Assembly: GCA_016790165.1 (NCBI GenBank)
Contig: JAEUPL010000021.1
Location: forward strand, 124,001 to 188,000
Length of the DNA: 64,000 nt
Origin: Burkholderiales bacterium
Lineage (GTDB): Bacteria; Pseudomonadota; Gammaproteobacteria; Burkholderiales; Casimicrobiaceae
Reading direction: 5' to 3'
The notes under the pieces are model-generated. The model ran no database searches, was not told the DNA's origin, and worked only from the letters and a program-made list of their open reading frames with translations. Every line of letters begins with the position of its first letter. Positions within the stretch are counted from its first letter, which is position 1. Made by a program: the position numbers and the translations under genes. Of the stretch, positions 54,606 to 64,000 are shown piece by piece.

Positions 54606-57032
54606 TCAAGCAGTTTTCACAGGCCAGCGATCATAAAGCTTCACTGCAACGCGCTCGCCCCAAAGCTCGATGGCTGCGGGTGTACCGGTGTGCGCGACAT
54701 TGGCTCCGGCCCCACGCACATAGCCCAGCGCCACGCACGCGCCGGCCAGTGGGCTCCATCCCACGGACGCAATCTCGCCCACCGTTTCACCGTTGAGCAC
54801 AATGGATTCGCCGCCCCAGGCGTACGCTGCCGACGAATCGAACACGAGGGTCACGAGTTTCTTGCGCAATGGTTTGCCTTGCGATGCGACCGAGGCCGCC
54901 TTGCCGATGAACTCGGCATCGCGATCCAGCTTCACGGCGTAGGCCAGGCCCGCCTCCCACGGAGACTCATCCGGCCCCAGTTCGGCGCCCCAGGCGCGGC
55001 GGCCCTGTTCGATGCGCAATGCATCCAGCGCGTAGTAGCCAGCGTCCCTCAGGCCGAGGTCGGCACCCGCCTCGTGCAGCGCGAGGTACACGTGCCGTGC
55101 CATCTCGACGGGAACGTACAACTCATAGCCCGGCCCGCCGACATAGCTCATGCGCGCAGCGCGTACTCGCGCAAAACCCACATCAATCTCGCGCGTCCAC
55201 GAAAACTTGAGCGACGCCGGTGTCATGTCGTCCGGGCTCACGCGGGCGAGCAGTGCCGGCGCGTTCGGCCCCATCACGGAGAGCACCGCGTATTGCGTGG
55301 TGACGTCCGTCAGCACAGCGAACTCATCGCTGCCGATGTGCCGCGATATCCAGTCAAAGTCCCGCGTCGTCTGCGCCGAGCCGGTGATGATCAGAAAGCG
55401 GTCAGCGGCCAACCGAATCACGGTGAGATCGCTCTCAAATCCACCGCGCGCATTCAGCATGGCGGTGTAGACCATGCGATCCACCGGTACGTCCACTTCG
55501 TTGGCACACAGTCGCTGCAACACCCCGAGCGCGTCGCGCCCCTGCAGCAGGAGCTTCGAGAATGAGGTCTGGTCGTAGAGCGCCACCGCCTCGCGCGTGG
55601 CGCGTTGCTCCTCGATCATCCACGACAGCCAGCCGGGTGTGCCCAGCGTGTGGTCCGGACGCGCCGCTCCAGGCGGCTTGAAGTAATTGGCGCGCTCCCA
55701 GCCGTTCTTGCTGCCAAACTCCGCGTTCTTGCTGGCGAGCAGGTCGTACAGCGGCGACGTGCGCAGCGGGCGGGCCGTCTCCAGCTCCTGTCGCGGCCAG
55801 CGCATCGCGTAGTGCAGGCCGAGCGTCTCAGCGGTGCGATCGAACAGCGCGCGGCGATTGCCCGTGAAACTCCCAAAGCGCCTGATATCCACGTCCCACA
55901 GATCGCCCGGCGGCTCGCCGCCAACGATCCACTCAGCAATCAGGCGCCCGGCACCGCCGGAGTTGGCGATGCCCGCCGAGTTGAAGCCAGCAGCGACGAA
56001 GTAGTTGCGCAGCTCCGGCGCCTCACCAAGGATAAAGTTACCGTCAGGCGTAAAGCTTTCAGGCCCGTTCAGCAGCATCTTGATCTCGGCCGTTTCGAGG
56101 CACGGCGTGCGATGGATCGCGTTGGTCATCAGGATTTCGAACTGATCCCAATCCTCGCCGAGCAGTTCAAACTGGAACGTGGATGGAATCGGATCCACTG
56201 TCCACGGCTTGGCCTTCGGCTCGAAGCCCCCCATCAGCAGGCCACCGACTTCCTCCTTGTAGTAGATAAAGCCATCCGGGTCGCGCACCACAGGCATCAT
56301 CGGGTCCACGCCGCCGATCTTGCCGGTCACGATGTAGAAATGCTCCGCCGAATACAGCGGCACGTTCACGCCCGCAAGGCGCCCGAACTGCCGCGCCCAC
56401 TGACCGGCACAGTTCACCAGCACCTCGCAGCGCACGTCACCCCGCGTGGTACGCACGCCGACAGCGCGCCCGCGCTCGACGATCACCCCGGTGACTTCGA
56501 TGTCCTCTACGATGCGTACGCCACGATTGCGGGCGCCCTTGGCGAGTGACATCGCGAGGTCCGCCGGATTGGCTTTGCCATCGCCCGGAATCCAGATCGC
56601 GCCCGTCAGGTCGTCCGTCCGCATCACCGGCACCCGCTCGAGAATCTCGGCACGCGAGATCTCGTGGACCTCAACACCGAAGCTCCGCGCCAGCGCGATC
56701 TGCTTCTTGAGCACTTTCAGGCGCTCTGGCGTCGCCGCAACGTTGACGCTGCCACACTGCTTCCAGCCCGTCGCCAGGCCGGTTTCCGCCTCCAGCGTCG
56801 AGTACAGCTCAATGCCGTACTTGCTCATCTGGGTCATGTTGCGGTTGGGCCGCATCTGGCCGATCAGGCCGGCGGCGTGCCATGTGGTGCCGCAGGTGAG
56901 TTTGCCCTGCTCCAGCAACAGCACATCACGTTTACCCAGTTTGGCGAGGTGATAAGCCGTCGAGCAGCCCGCGATACCGCCGCCAACGATGACCACTTCC
57001 GCCTGAGCAGGCAACATAGATGATTGGGACAT
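54606..57032 (-). CDS. FAD/GcvT dehydrogenase (dimethylglycine/sarcosine dehydrogenase-like)
   Basis: An 808-residue enzyme of the dimethylglycine dehydrogenase family. The N-terminal DAO-type FAD domain begins EVVIVGGGIAGCSTAYHLAK (residues 12-31) and has CGTTWHAAG, where His52 matches the residue that holds FAD covalently in dimethylglycine dehydrogenase; a GcvT/aminomethyltransferase domain follows (about 425-800), which in known relatives passes the removed methyl to tetrahydrofolate. Inside a phosphonate operon, oxidation of an N-methylated aminophosphonate is a plausible role. It starts 13 bases after the EamA stop. Substrate is not shown by sequence. Confidence 0.88.
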   Translation of the reverse strand: MSQSSMLPAQAEVVIVGGGIAGCSTAYHLAKLGKRDVLLLEQGKLTCGTTWHAAGLIGQMRPNRNMTQMSKYGIELYSTLEAETGLATGWKQCGSVNVAATPERLKVLKKQIALARSFGVEVHEISRAEILERVPVMRTDDLTGAIWIPGDGKANPADLAMSLAKGARNRGVRIVEDIEVTGVIVERGRAVGVRTTRGDVRCEVLVNCAGQWARQFGRLAGVNVPLYSAEHFYIVTGKIGGVDPMMPVVRDPDGFIYYKEEVGGLLMGGFEPKAKPWTVDPIPSTFQFELLGEDWDQFEILMTNAIHRTPCLETAEIKMLLNGPESFTPDGNFILGEAPELRNYFVAAGFNSAGIANSGGAGRLIAEWIVGGEPPGDLWDVDIRRFGSFTGNRRALFDRTAETLGLHYAMRWPRQELETARPLRTSPLYDLLASKNAEFGSKNGWERANYFKPPGAARPDHTLGTPGWLSWMIEEQRATREAVALYDQTSFSKLLLQGRDALGVLQRLCANEVDVPVDRMVYTAMLNARGGFESDLTVIRLAADRFLIITGSAQTTRDFDWISRHIGSDEFAVLTDVTTQYAVLSVMGPNAPALLARVSPDDMTPASLKFSWTREIDVGFARVRAARMSYVGGPGYELYVPVEMARHVYLALHEAGADLGLRDAGYYALDALRIEQGRRAWGAELGPDESPWEAGLAYAVKLDRDAEFIGKAASVASQGKPLRKKLVTLVFDSSAAYAWGGESIVLNGETVGEIASVGWSPLAGACVALGYVRGAGANVAHTGTPAAIELWGERVAVKLYDRWPVKTA

Positions 57033-57045
57033 GCGCGATCCTCCG

Positions 57046-57909
57046 TCAGGCCAGACGCAACGCCATCACCCCCGCCACGATGACGCAGGTGCCGAGCGCT
57101 CGCCGCGCCGTAAATTGTTCCTTGAGCAACCAGGTGCCGAGCAGCGCGGCGAAAAGTACAGATGTTTCGCGCAGCGCCGCTACCGTGGCGACCGGCGCGC
57201 GGGTCATGGCCCATAGCGCGATGCCGTACGAACCCAGCGACGCCAGAGCCCCGCCCATTGCCACGGGCCAGCGTTTGCGTGCATACGGCCAGGCCGCGCG
57301 GCCGCGCCGGGCGAGCACGATGAAGGCAAACGGCCATCCGTCCAGCACAAAGAGCGCCACCACATATTGCACGGCGTTGCCGGATGCGCGTGCCCCCAGC
57401 GCATCAATCACGGTATACACCGCGATGACGACTGCATTGGCAAGTGCAAACAAGGTGGCGCGGCGATTGTCGAGCGCATGGCGACTGAGTCCCAATACCA
57501 GTACCCCCGCGCAAATCCCCATCACCCCCGCCCAGCCAAGCGGCGTCAGCGACTCACCGACCGTCATCACCGCCGAGAACGCAACCAGCATGGGCGCCAC
57601 ACCGCGCATGAGCGGATAGGTCAGACCCATGTCGCCGTGCTTGTAAGCCCCGGCGAGAGCGATGTAGTAGCCAATGTGGATGATGACCGACGCCAGGATG
57701 AAGGGCCACGAAGCACTGCCAGGCAAGCCAACCACCAGCAGCAACGGCAGCGCAATCAACGAGCCGAGCAGATGGATGAGGGCCGTATCGAGTGCCTTGT
57801 CCGTGCTCGATTTGACCAGTACGTTCCAGCTGGCGTGCAGCAGGGCGCCGAACAGGACGACCAGCACAACCGGCCAGGTCAGCGCCAGCGGTACAGCAGG
57901 CGACGTCAT
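57046..57909 (-). CDS. EamA/DMT family transporter
   Basis: A 287-residue membrane protein with about ten hydrophobic segments arranged as two EamA repeats (ASWNVLVKSSTDKALDTALI early; SVLFAALLGTWLLKEQFTA late). DMT transporters export or import metabolites. ATG 57909 overlaps the HD-gene stop as ATGA and gives a clean start before the first helix. It may move an aminophosphonate or its product; which direction is unknown. Confidence 0.9.
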   Translation of the reverse strand: MTSPAVPLALTWPVVLVVLFGALLHASWNVLVKSSTDKALDTALIHLLGSLIALPLLLVVGLPGSASWPFILASVIIHIGYYIALAGAYKHGDMGLTYPLMRGVAPMLVAFSAVMTVGESLTPLGWAGVMGICAGVLVLGLSRHALDNRRATLFALANAVVIAVYTVIDALGARASGNAVQYVVALFVLDGWPFAFIVLARRGRAAWPYARKRWPVAMGGALASLGSYGIALWAMTRAPVATVAALRETSVLFAALLGTWLLKEQFTARRALGTCVIVAGVMALRLA

Positions 57910-58475
57910 CCCCCGGACGCGGAAGGCGGCGCCGCCGTCACAACTCGCGACGCGCGAGCCAGAAAGTGCTCCAGCCCTGGCGTGCGCAAACCGGCGACCT
58001 TGGCCATGTCGTCCCAACGCCGAAGGCGCACCGCATCGGCTGCGCCTGGCTGGTCGATAAATGCGGCCGCCTCGCCATCGCTGAACACGCCGCCCTGCAG
58101 AGCGAGGCTTCGTTTTGAATCATCCGAAAGCGCGGCGTAGTAACCGCTATCCGTCGCACACAGGTAACGCTTGGCGTCAACGTGCAGCTTGATGCCGTCA
58201 AGCACGGCGTCTTCGAACAAGCCTCGCAGGAACGGCAGCGCCCGATACTGATGAACATCGTCGACGCCGCGTAGCGTCGGCGTCTCGCCGAGGTCGTGCA
58301 ACAGATGGCCGAGATCGTGCAACAGTGAGGCAGTCACCAGCGCATCGTCGGCGCCCTCGCCCTCCGCGAGTGCTGCCGTCTGCAGTGCGTGCTCGAGTTG
58401 GGTGACGGGTTCGCCGGAGTACTGCTCGTGCCCGCGTTCTGCGAACAGCCGCCGGATGTCGTCGATGCTCAACAT
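57906..58475 (-). CDS. HD-domain phosphonate oxygenase-like protein (PhnZ-like)
   Basis: A 189-residue HD protein of the family annotated as phosphonate degradation-associated HDIG domain. Metal ligands are His29 (QLEHALQ), His53-Asp54 (LLHDLGH), His75 (VHQYRAL) and His98. Tyr19 and Glu22 (YSGEP) sit exactly 10 and 7 residues before the first His, as the substrate-gating Tyr24/Glu27 do in PhnZ, which splits 1-hydroxy-2-aminoethylphosphonate with oxygen to glycine and phosphate. The partner 2-oxoglutarate hydroxylase PhnY* is not in this window. Confidence 0.85.
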   Translation of the reverse strand: MLSIDDIRRLFAERGHEQYSGEPVTQLEHALQTAALAEGEGADDALVTASLLHDLGHLLHDLGETPTLRGVDDVHQYRALPFLRGLFEDAVLDGIKLHVDAKRYLCATDSGYYAALSDDSKRSLALQGGVFSDGEAAAFIDQPGAADAVRLRRWDDMAKVAGLRTPGLEHFLARASRVVTAAPPSASGG

Positions 58476-58488
58476 GGTCGGCTCCGCC

Positions 58489-59949
58489 CTAGACCCACGG
58501 CAAGGAGTAGGTCTTGATGTTGGTGAAGCTCTTCATGGCTTCCTGAACGCCTTCCTTGTAGCCGAGTCCGGAATCCTTGATGCCGCCGAAAGGCGTCAGC
58601 TCCAAACGGTAGCCTGGTACTTCGCGCACGTTGACGGTGCCAACATCAAGTTCACTGATAAAGCGCGTGATGTAGTCAAGCCGGTTGGTGCACACCGCGC
58701 TGGACAGGCCGTAGGCCGTGCCATTGGAGATGCGAATCGCCTCGTCCACACTGCGAAAGCGGATGATCGGAGACACGGGGCCGAACGTTTCCTCGCGCAC
58801 GACCATCATCGCCGGATCAACGCGGTCAAGCACGGTCGGTGAATAAAGGGCGCCACGACGCTGATTGCCGACCAGCAGCCGCGCCCCCTGACTCACCGCT
58901 TCATTGACGCGGCTTTCGAACAATCGCGCCGCGGGCTCGTCGATGACGGTGCCCATCTCCACCTTCGGATCGGACGGATCGCCGAACGTCCATGCTTTTG
59001 TCTTGGCCACCACCTGCTCGGTGAAGGCGTCGGCGACTGACTCGTGCACCAGCATGCGCTTGATCGCCGTACAGCGCTGTCCGCTGTTCTTGTACGAGCC
59101 CTGCACCGCCAGCGTGGAGGCTTCGTCAATGTCGGCGTCCTCCATCACGATGATCGGATCGTTGCCCCCGAGCTCCAGCACCATGCGCCGGTATCCTGCC
59201 TTGCTGGCGATGTACTTGCCAATCGCAACACCACCGGTAAAGGTGATCAGGTCAACGTGCTCGTTGGTCAGCAGTTCGTCGGCGATCTCGCGCGGATCAC
59301 CGGTAACGACCGAAAGCATTTCGGGCGGCAGGCCCGCTTCGTACAGAAAGTCCGCCAGCAGAATCGCGGAGAACGGCACCTTCTCCGAGGGCTTGAGCAC
59401 CATGCGGTTGTTGGTGGCCACACTGGGCACCACTTTATGTGCCACCTGATTCATCGGGTGGTTGAACGGTGTGATGGCTGTGATCACGCCCAGCAGCGGC
59501 GAACGCTGGGTATAGACGCGCCGTTTCTTGCCGTGATGCGTGAGGTCGCAGCTGAAGACCTGCCCGTCGTCTTTCAGCACCTCATTGGCGCCGAACAGGA
59601 AGACGTCGCTGACCCGGCCCGCCTCGTAGACGGCATCCTTCATGCAGAGGCCCGCCTCAGCGGAGATCAGCGCGGCCACCTCGTCCTTGCGCCGGTTGGC
59701 AATGTCCGCCGCACGGTTGAGGATCGCGGCGCGCTCATAGCGCGTGAGCTTCGATTGGTACGCATGGCCCGTGCTGAACGCGCTGCGAACCTCGTCCAGC
59801 GTCGCCTTGGGCACGGTCCCGATGACCGCTTCCGTGTAGGGGTTATGAACCGCGATGGCACGGTCTGCCGTGCGGTCCCCGCCCACACGCTTGCCGTTGA
59901 TGCGCATCGCGTTGAGGTGATGATCAAGAATGAACTGCTGGATGCTCAT
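58489..59949 (-). CDS. phnY: Phosphonoacetaldehyde dehydrogenase
   Basis: A 486-residue NAD-dependent aldehyde dehydrogenase. The catalytic Cys293 is in NSGQRCTAIK, Glu259 in MVLELGGNDP, and TGGVAIGK binds cofactor. Its position next to phosphonoacetate hydrolase fits PhnY, which oxidises phosphonoacetaldehyde to phosphonoacetate. Relatives act on other aldehydes, so substrate is from context. It lies 13 bases before the HD gene. Confidence 0.9.
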   Translation of the reverse strand: MSIQQFILDHHLNAMRINGKRVGGDRTADRAIAVHNPYTEAVIGTVPKATLDEVRSAFSTGHAYQSKLTRYERAAILNRAADIANRRKDEVAALISAEAGLCMKDAVYEAGRVSDVFLFGANEVLKDDGQVFSCDLTHHGKKRRVYTQRSPLLGVITAITPFNHPMNQVAHKVVPSVATNNRMVLKPSEKVPFSAILLADFLYEAGLPPEMLSVVTGDPREIADELLTNEHVDLITFTGGVAIGKYIASKAGYRRMVLELGGNDPIIVMEDADIDEASTLAVQGSYKNSGQRCTAIKRMLVHESVADAFTEQVVAKTKAWTFGDPSDPKVEMGTVIDEPAARLFESRVNEAVSQGARLLVGNQRRGALYSPTVLDRVDPAMMVVREETFGPVSPIIRFRSVDEAIRISNGTAYGLSSAVCTNRLDYITRFISELDVGTVNVREVPGYRLELTPFGGIKDSGLGYKEGVQEAMKSFTNIKTYSLPWV

Positions 59950-60000
59950 GGAAATTGGATGCAGCGCGCAAGAAAGGGTGATTAACGAACCGGACGAACG

Positions 60001-61236
<1,236 letters not shown>

Positions 61237-62037
61237 TTAAGCGGCTTTGGTTTCCCGTTGAGTGTTCTCGCCCGACGCCGTGCGGCTCTGCCGCCGCAAG
61301 TCGTTGGCGATCGTGCGTTCCTTGCTTTCCATGACGTGATCGAACATGGCGCGGCCGGCGGCCTCTGGGTCACCCGAGGCGATGGCTTTCAGAATCTGGC
61401 GATGTTCTCCCGCCGAGATCGGCATCAGCCAGCCGTCGGCCAGATTGAGCCGGCGGAACAGCGCGAGCTCCTTGATCAGTTTGCGGTAGATCGATGTGAG
61501 CTTGCGGTTGCCCACCATCTCGACCAGACGGTCGTGAAACTTGAGGTTCAGGAGGTGATAGGTGCGCGTATCGTTCACCTTGACCGCGCGCTCCATGGCG
61601 TCGACGAGCGCCTTGATTTCCTTTTGCTGTGCGGGCGTGATGTTCTTCGCCAGCTGACGGCCCACGAGCTCATCCATCGCCGCGCGCAGGTCGAAAATTT
61701 CGATCGCCTCGTCAATGGGGATATCGCGCACGAACACGCCCCGGTTCTTCTCGGTACGAACGAGTCCGGCCTCTTCCAGCATCCGGAACGCCTCGCGAAC
61801 CGGGCCGCGGGAGACGCCCATCTTTTCAGCCAGGGTGGCCTCCACCAGCTTGCTGCCGGGAGCGTACTCACCGGCGAGAATCGCGCGCTCGATGTCCTGC
61901 TGCACCAGCGTGGTCAGCGAACTGGTCTGCAACAGCGCGATGGTTGCCAGCGAATCGCCGGTGAGCGCGGACGCCGGCGGCAGGACAGGCGCAACGCCAG
62001 TCGTCGCCCCGTTGATGGCGTCGACATCAGCGGCCAT
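61237..62037 (-). CDS. GntR (FadR subfamily) transcriptional regulator
   Basis: A 266-residue regulator with an N-terminal winged helix (VQQDIERAILAGEYAPGSKL, LAEKMGVSRGPVREAFRML) and a C-terminal FCD-type effector domain with metal-binding His/Asp. An in-frame ATG at 62100 exists, but the predicted promoter of this operon (-10 at 62099-62104) would overlap it; ATG 62037 has a GGGGAGGTG ribosome site and is chosen. It is the first gene of the phosphonate operon and probably controls it through the palindrome at 62116-62135. Confidence 0.9.
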   Translation of the reverse strand: MAADVDAINGATTGVAPVLPPASALTGDSLATIALLQTSSLTTLVQQDIERAILAGEYAPGSKLVEATLAEKMGVSRGPVREAFRMLEEAGLVRTEKNRGVFVRDIPIDEAIEIFDLRAAMDELVGRQLAKNITPAQQKEIKALVDAMERAVKVNDTRTYHLLNLKFHDRLVEMVGNRKLTSIYRKLIKELALFRRLNLADGWLMPISAGEHRQILKAIASGDPEAAGRAMFDHVMESKERTIANDLRRQSRTASGENTQRETKAA

Positions 62038-62098
62038 CGCCACACCTCCCCGGCTCTGCGTGTTCGACAGCGGATGTGATTTTGCTGCGCATGACAGC

Positions 62099-62174
62099 AT
62101 TTGACTCGGTCAATCGCAGATTGTCAACAATCTGCAAAAAACAATTGACAAATAATCTGTGGTCGGTCTAAAAC
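62099..62174. promoter_or_regulatory. Divergent phosphonate promoters with GntR palindrome
   Basis: GCAGATTGTCAACAATCTGC (62116-62135) is a palindrome with perfect 9-base arms and a TTGTCAACAA core, the form of FadR-type GntR operators. On the minus strand it supplies a perfect -35 TTGACA (62127-62122), followed by a 17-base spacer and TCAAAT (62104-62099). On the plus strand TTGACA at 62145-62150 with TAAAAC at 62169-62174 could drive the transporter genes, near a weaker half copy of the palindrome (62145-62159). Confidence 0.7.
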
Positions 62175-62358
62175 GGCTCAGCGACGGCGCGAAAGGGGCT
62201 TCGTGCGTGACATCTGACCGTGTTCAGGGCCACGCAGGAAAGCAGCTAGCGGATACGGCACGACACCTGCCAACGAGAGAGCAAACGCTCCCGCGCATCC
62301 GTCACAGCGTTGTCATGGACTGGTCACATCATTGCAAGTTTTGTGAAGGAGCCGCGAT

Positions 62359-63396
62359 ATGCGTATGTCTGATTTGTTCCGCCTCAGTGCCGTAGCGGGA
62401 ACCGTGCTGTTTGCTTCCCTGGGTTTTGCGCAAAAGACCACGCTGACGGTCTACACCGCCCTTGAAACCGACCAACTCAAAGCCTATGAGCAGGGCTTTT
62501 ACAAGGCCCATCCGGATGTCGAAATCAAGTGGGTGCGCGACTCCACGGGCGTCGTGACCGCCAAGCTGCTCGCGGAGAAAGCAAACCCGGTCGCCGATGC
62601 AGTGATGGGGGTCGCCGCGTCCAGCCTTGCGCTACTCGACAAGCAGGGCATGCTCGAACCCTACGCTCCAGCGGGTCTCGGCGCCATCCTGCCGCAATAC
62701 AAGGACAAGAAGTCGCCGCCCGCGTGGTTCGGCATGGACGTCTGGGGCGCAACCATTTGCTTCAACGCCGTCGAAGCCGCAAAAAAGAACATCCCGAAAC
62801 CCGAGACCTGGAAGGACCTGACCAAGCCGGTCTACAAGGGCCAGATCGTGATGCCGAACCCGGCATCCAGCGGCACCGGCTTCTTCGACGTGACAGCGTG
62901 GCTTACGCTGTTCGGTGACGATGGCGGCAAGGGCGGCGGGTGGCAGTTCATGAACGGGCTGCACGAGAACATTGCGCAGTACACGCACTCGGGCTCCAAG
63001 CCCTGCAACATGGCGGCCTCGGGTGAGTTCGTGCTAGGCATCTCGTTCGAGTACCGTGGCAACAGCAACAAGGCCAAGGGCGCACCGATTGATCTGGTGT
63101 TCCCGAAAGAAGGCCTTGGCTGGGATCTCGAAGCCTTCGCCATTCACAAGGGCACCAAGAAACTGGACGCGGCGAAGAAACTGGCCGACTGGGCATCCAG
63201 CAAGGACGCGATGGCGCTGTACGGCAAGAACTTCGCCATCACTGCCGTACCTGGCATGGCGCCGCCGCTGCCGAATGTGCCGGCCGACTACGAGTCGCGT
63301 CTGGTGAAGATGGACTTCGCCTGGGCGGCCGAGAATCGCGAGCGCATCCTCGCCGAATGGACGAAGCGCTACGACGGCAAGACCGAGAAGCGCTGA
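62359..63396 (+). CDS. phnS: ABC substrate-binding protein, 2-aminoethylphosphonate type
   Basis: A 345-residue periplasmic binding protein: signal peptide to about residue 25 (LFASLGFAQ), then [20 protein letters not shown] and [20 protein letters not shown], of the ferric-iron/aminoethylphosphonate class. Opposite the phnA-phnY operon, 2-aminoethylphosphonate or a methyl derivative is the likely ligand. It is divergent from the operon and probably shares its control region. GAAGGAG precedes ATG 62359. Confidence 0.9.
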   Translation: MRMSDLFRLSAVAGTVLFASLGFAQKTTLTVYTALETDQLKAYEQGFYKAHPDVEIKWVRDSTGVVTAKLLAEKANPVADAVMGVAASSLALLDKQGMLEPYAPAGLGAILPQYKDKKSPPAWFGMDVWGATICFNAVEAAKKNIPKPETWKDLTKPVYKGQIVMPNPASSGTGFFDVTAWLTLFGDDGGKGGGWQFMNGLHENIAQYTHSGSKPCNMAASGEFVLGISFEYRGNSNKAKGAPIDLVFPKEGLGWDLEAFAIHKGTKKLDAAKKLADWASSKDAMALYGKNFAITAVPGMAPPLPNVPADYESRLVKMDFAWAAENRERILAEWTKRYDGKTEKR

Positions 63397-63494
63397 TAGC
63401 ACGCAGCCGGGCTTTCACCGAGCCACTGCCTTTTCCCGCCCGCAGCCATCCGATCGTGATGGCTGTGTGGCCTGTTTCATGCTCTGCAGAGTCC

Positions 63495-64000
63495 ATGACT
63501 GATCCGACCGTCGCCGCCTCCTACCTCAAGCTCTCCGGCGTCCACAAGGCATTCGGCGCGTTCACTGCGCTGAAGTCCATTGACCTCGACATTCGGCAAG
63601 GCGAATTCGTCTGCTTCCTCGGGCCTTCCGGTTGCGGCAAAACCACGTTGCTGCGAATCATTGCCGGCCTCGAAACGCCGACCGCGGGTCGCGTTGAGCA
63701 AGGCGGACGGGACATCACGACAGCACCACCCGCGGAGCGCGACTACGGCATCGTGTTTCAGAGTTACGCGCTTTTTCCGAACCTGACCGTCGCCGATAAC
63801 GTCGCCTACGGATTGGTTAACCGACGGACGCCGCGCGACGACGTCCAGCGTCGCGTGACCGAATTGCTCAAGCTGGTAGGTCTACCCGGCAGCGAGAAAA
63901 AGTTTCCGGGCCAGCTTTCCGGCGGGCAGCAGCAGCGGATTGCGCTGGCCCGAGCGCTGGCCACGTCACCCGGACTGCTCCTGCTCGATGAGCCACTGTC
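63495..64000 (+). CDS. phnT: Aminoethylphosphonate-type ABC transporter ATPase, 5' part
   Basis: The first 168 residues of an ATPase, cut by the window edge. Walker [11 protein letters not shown]-loop [17 protein letters not shown], signature [15 protein letters not shown] and the start of Walker B LLLLDEP are present and the frame is open at 64000. It follows the binding-protein gene by 98 bases and should be followed by the permease genes. It belongs to the spermidine/iron/phosphonate branch of ATPases. Confidence 0.92.
   Translation, partial: MTDPTVAASYLKLSGVHKAFGAFTALKSIDLDIRQGEFVCFLGPSGCGKTTLLRIIAGLETPTAGRVEQGGRDITTAPPAERDYGIVFQSYALFPNLTVADNVAYGLVNRRTPRDDVQRRVTELLKLVGLPGSEKKFPGQLSGGQQQRIALARALATSPGLLLLDEPL

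Overview
This is a gene-dense, high-GC bacterial chromosome window with no rRNA, tRNA, CRISPR array, phage or intact insertion sequence that I can see. Several things point to a betaproteobacterium close to Burkholderiales: two periplasmic receptors of the Bug (tripartite tricarboxylate) family, the order exbB-exbD-lpxK-Trm112-kdsB, and a PhaR regulator beside a phasin gene for polyhydroxyalkanoate granules. Proteins needed everywhere (gltX, accA, tilS, glnS, xseA, rimO, kdsB, lpxK) are interleaved with accessory operons. I cannot name a species.

Layout. 1-4859: a lipid-modification operon on the minus strand (FAD oxidoreductase, DUF1365, cyclopropane-fatty-acid-synthase-like methyltransferase, SDR; every junction overlaps or nearly touches). 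It faces a TetR regulator across an intergenic region carrying a 37-bp nested palindrome. 5410-8907: an XdhC-type protein, then asparaginase and gltX. 9255-17117: a six-gene sugar operon (binding protein, two permeases, ATPase, GH31 glycosidase, alpha/beta hydrolase) preceded by a 27-bp palindrome. 17208-21200: split chromate transporter, a small membrane protein, accA and tilS. 21337-30110: a Bug receptor, small proteins, the lipid A/KDO/ExbBD block, glnS and xseA. 30167-37118: DUF1800 with a dockerin-like segment, DUF1501, a secreted cytochrome-like multidomain protein, and ApbE. 37571-41546: PhoH, a second Bug receptor and two tandem orphan ParA-type ATPases. 41714-48622: S9 peptidase, LytTR two-component system, PiT phosphate transporter with its DUF47 partner, and DUF72. 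48701-53297: cupredoxin-like protein, a small HExxH protein, rimO, phaR and phasin.

53799-64000 is a phosphonate-utilisation locus. A GntR regulator, phosphonoacetate hydrolase, phosphonoacetaldehyde dehydrogenase, PhnZ-like HD oxygenase, EamA transporter, a dimethylglycine-dehydrogenase-like FAD/GcvT enzyme and a Nudix hydrolase run on the minus strand. An aminoethylphosphonate-type ABC importer diverges from them and runs off the right edge. The pathway would take an aminophosphonate to phosphonoacetaldehyde, phosphonoacetate, acetate and phosphate. No PhnW transaminase is present, and the FAD/GcvT enzyme is the best local candidate for releasing the amine, which suggests N-methylated aminophosphonates as substrates.

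Most notable non-coding signals: a dispersed element of about 118 bp, palindromic about a central AGTCGACT and ending CAGCTTTT...AAAAGCTG (two clear copies, one diverged copy); paired heptamers flanking the phasin promoter; and a 20-bp palindrome covering the -35 box of the phosphonate operon.
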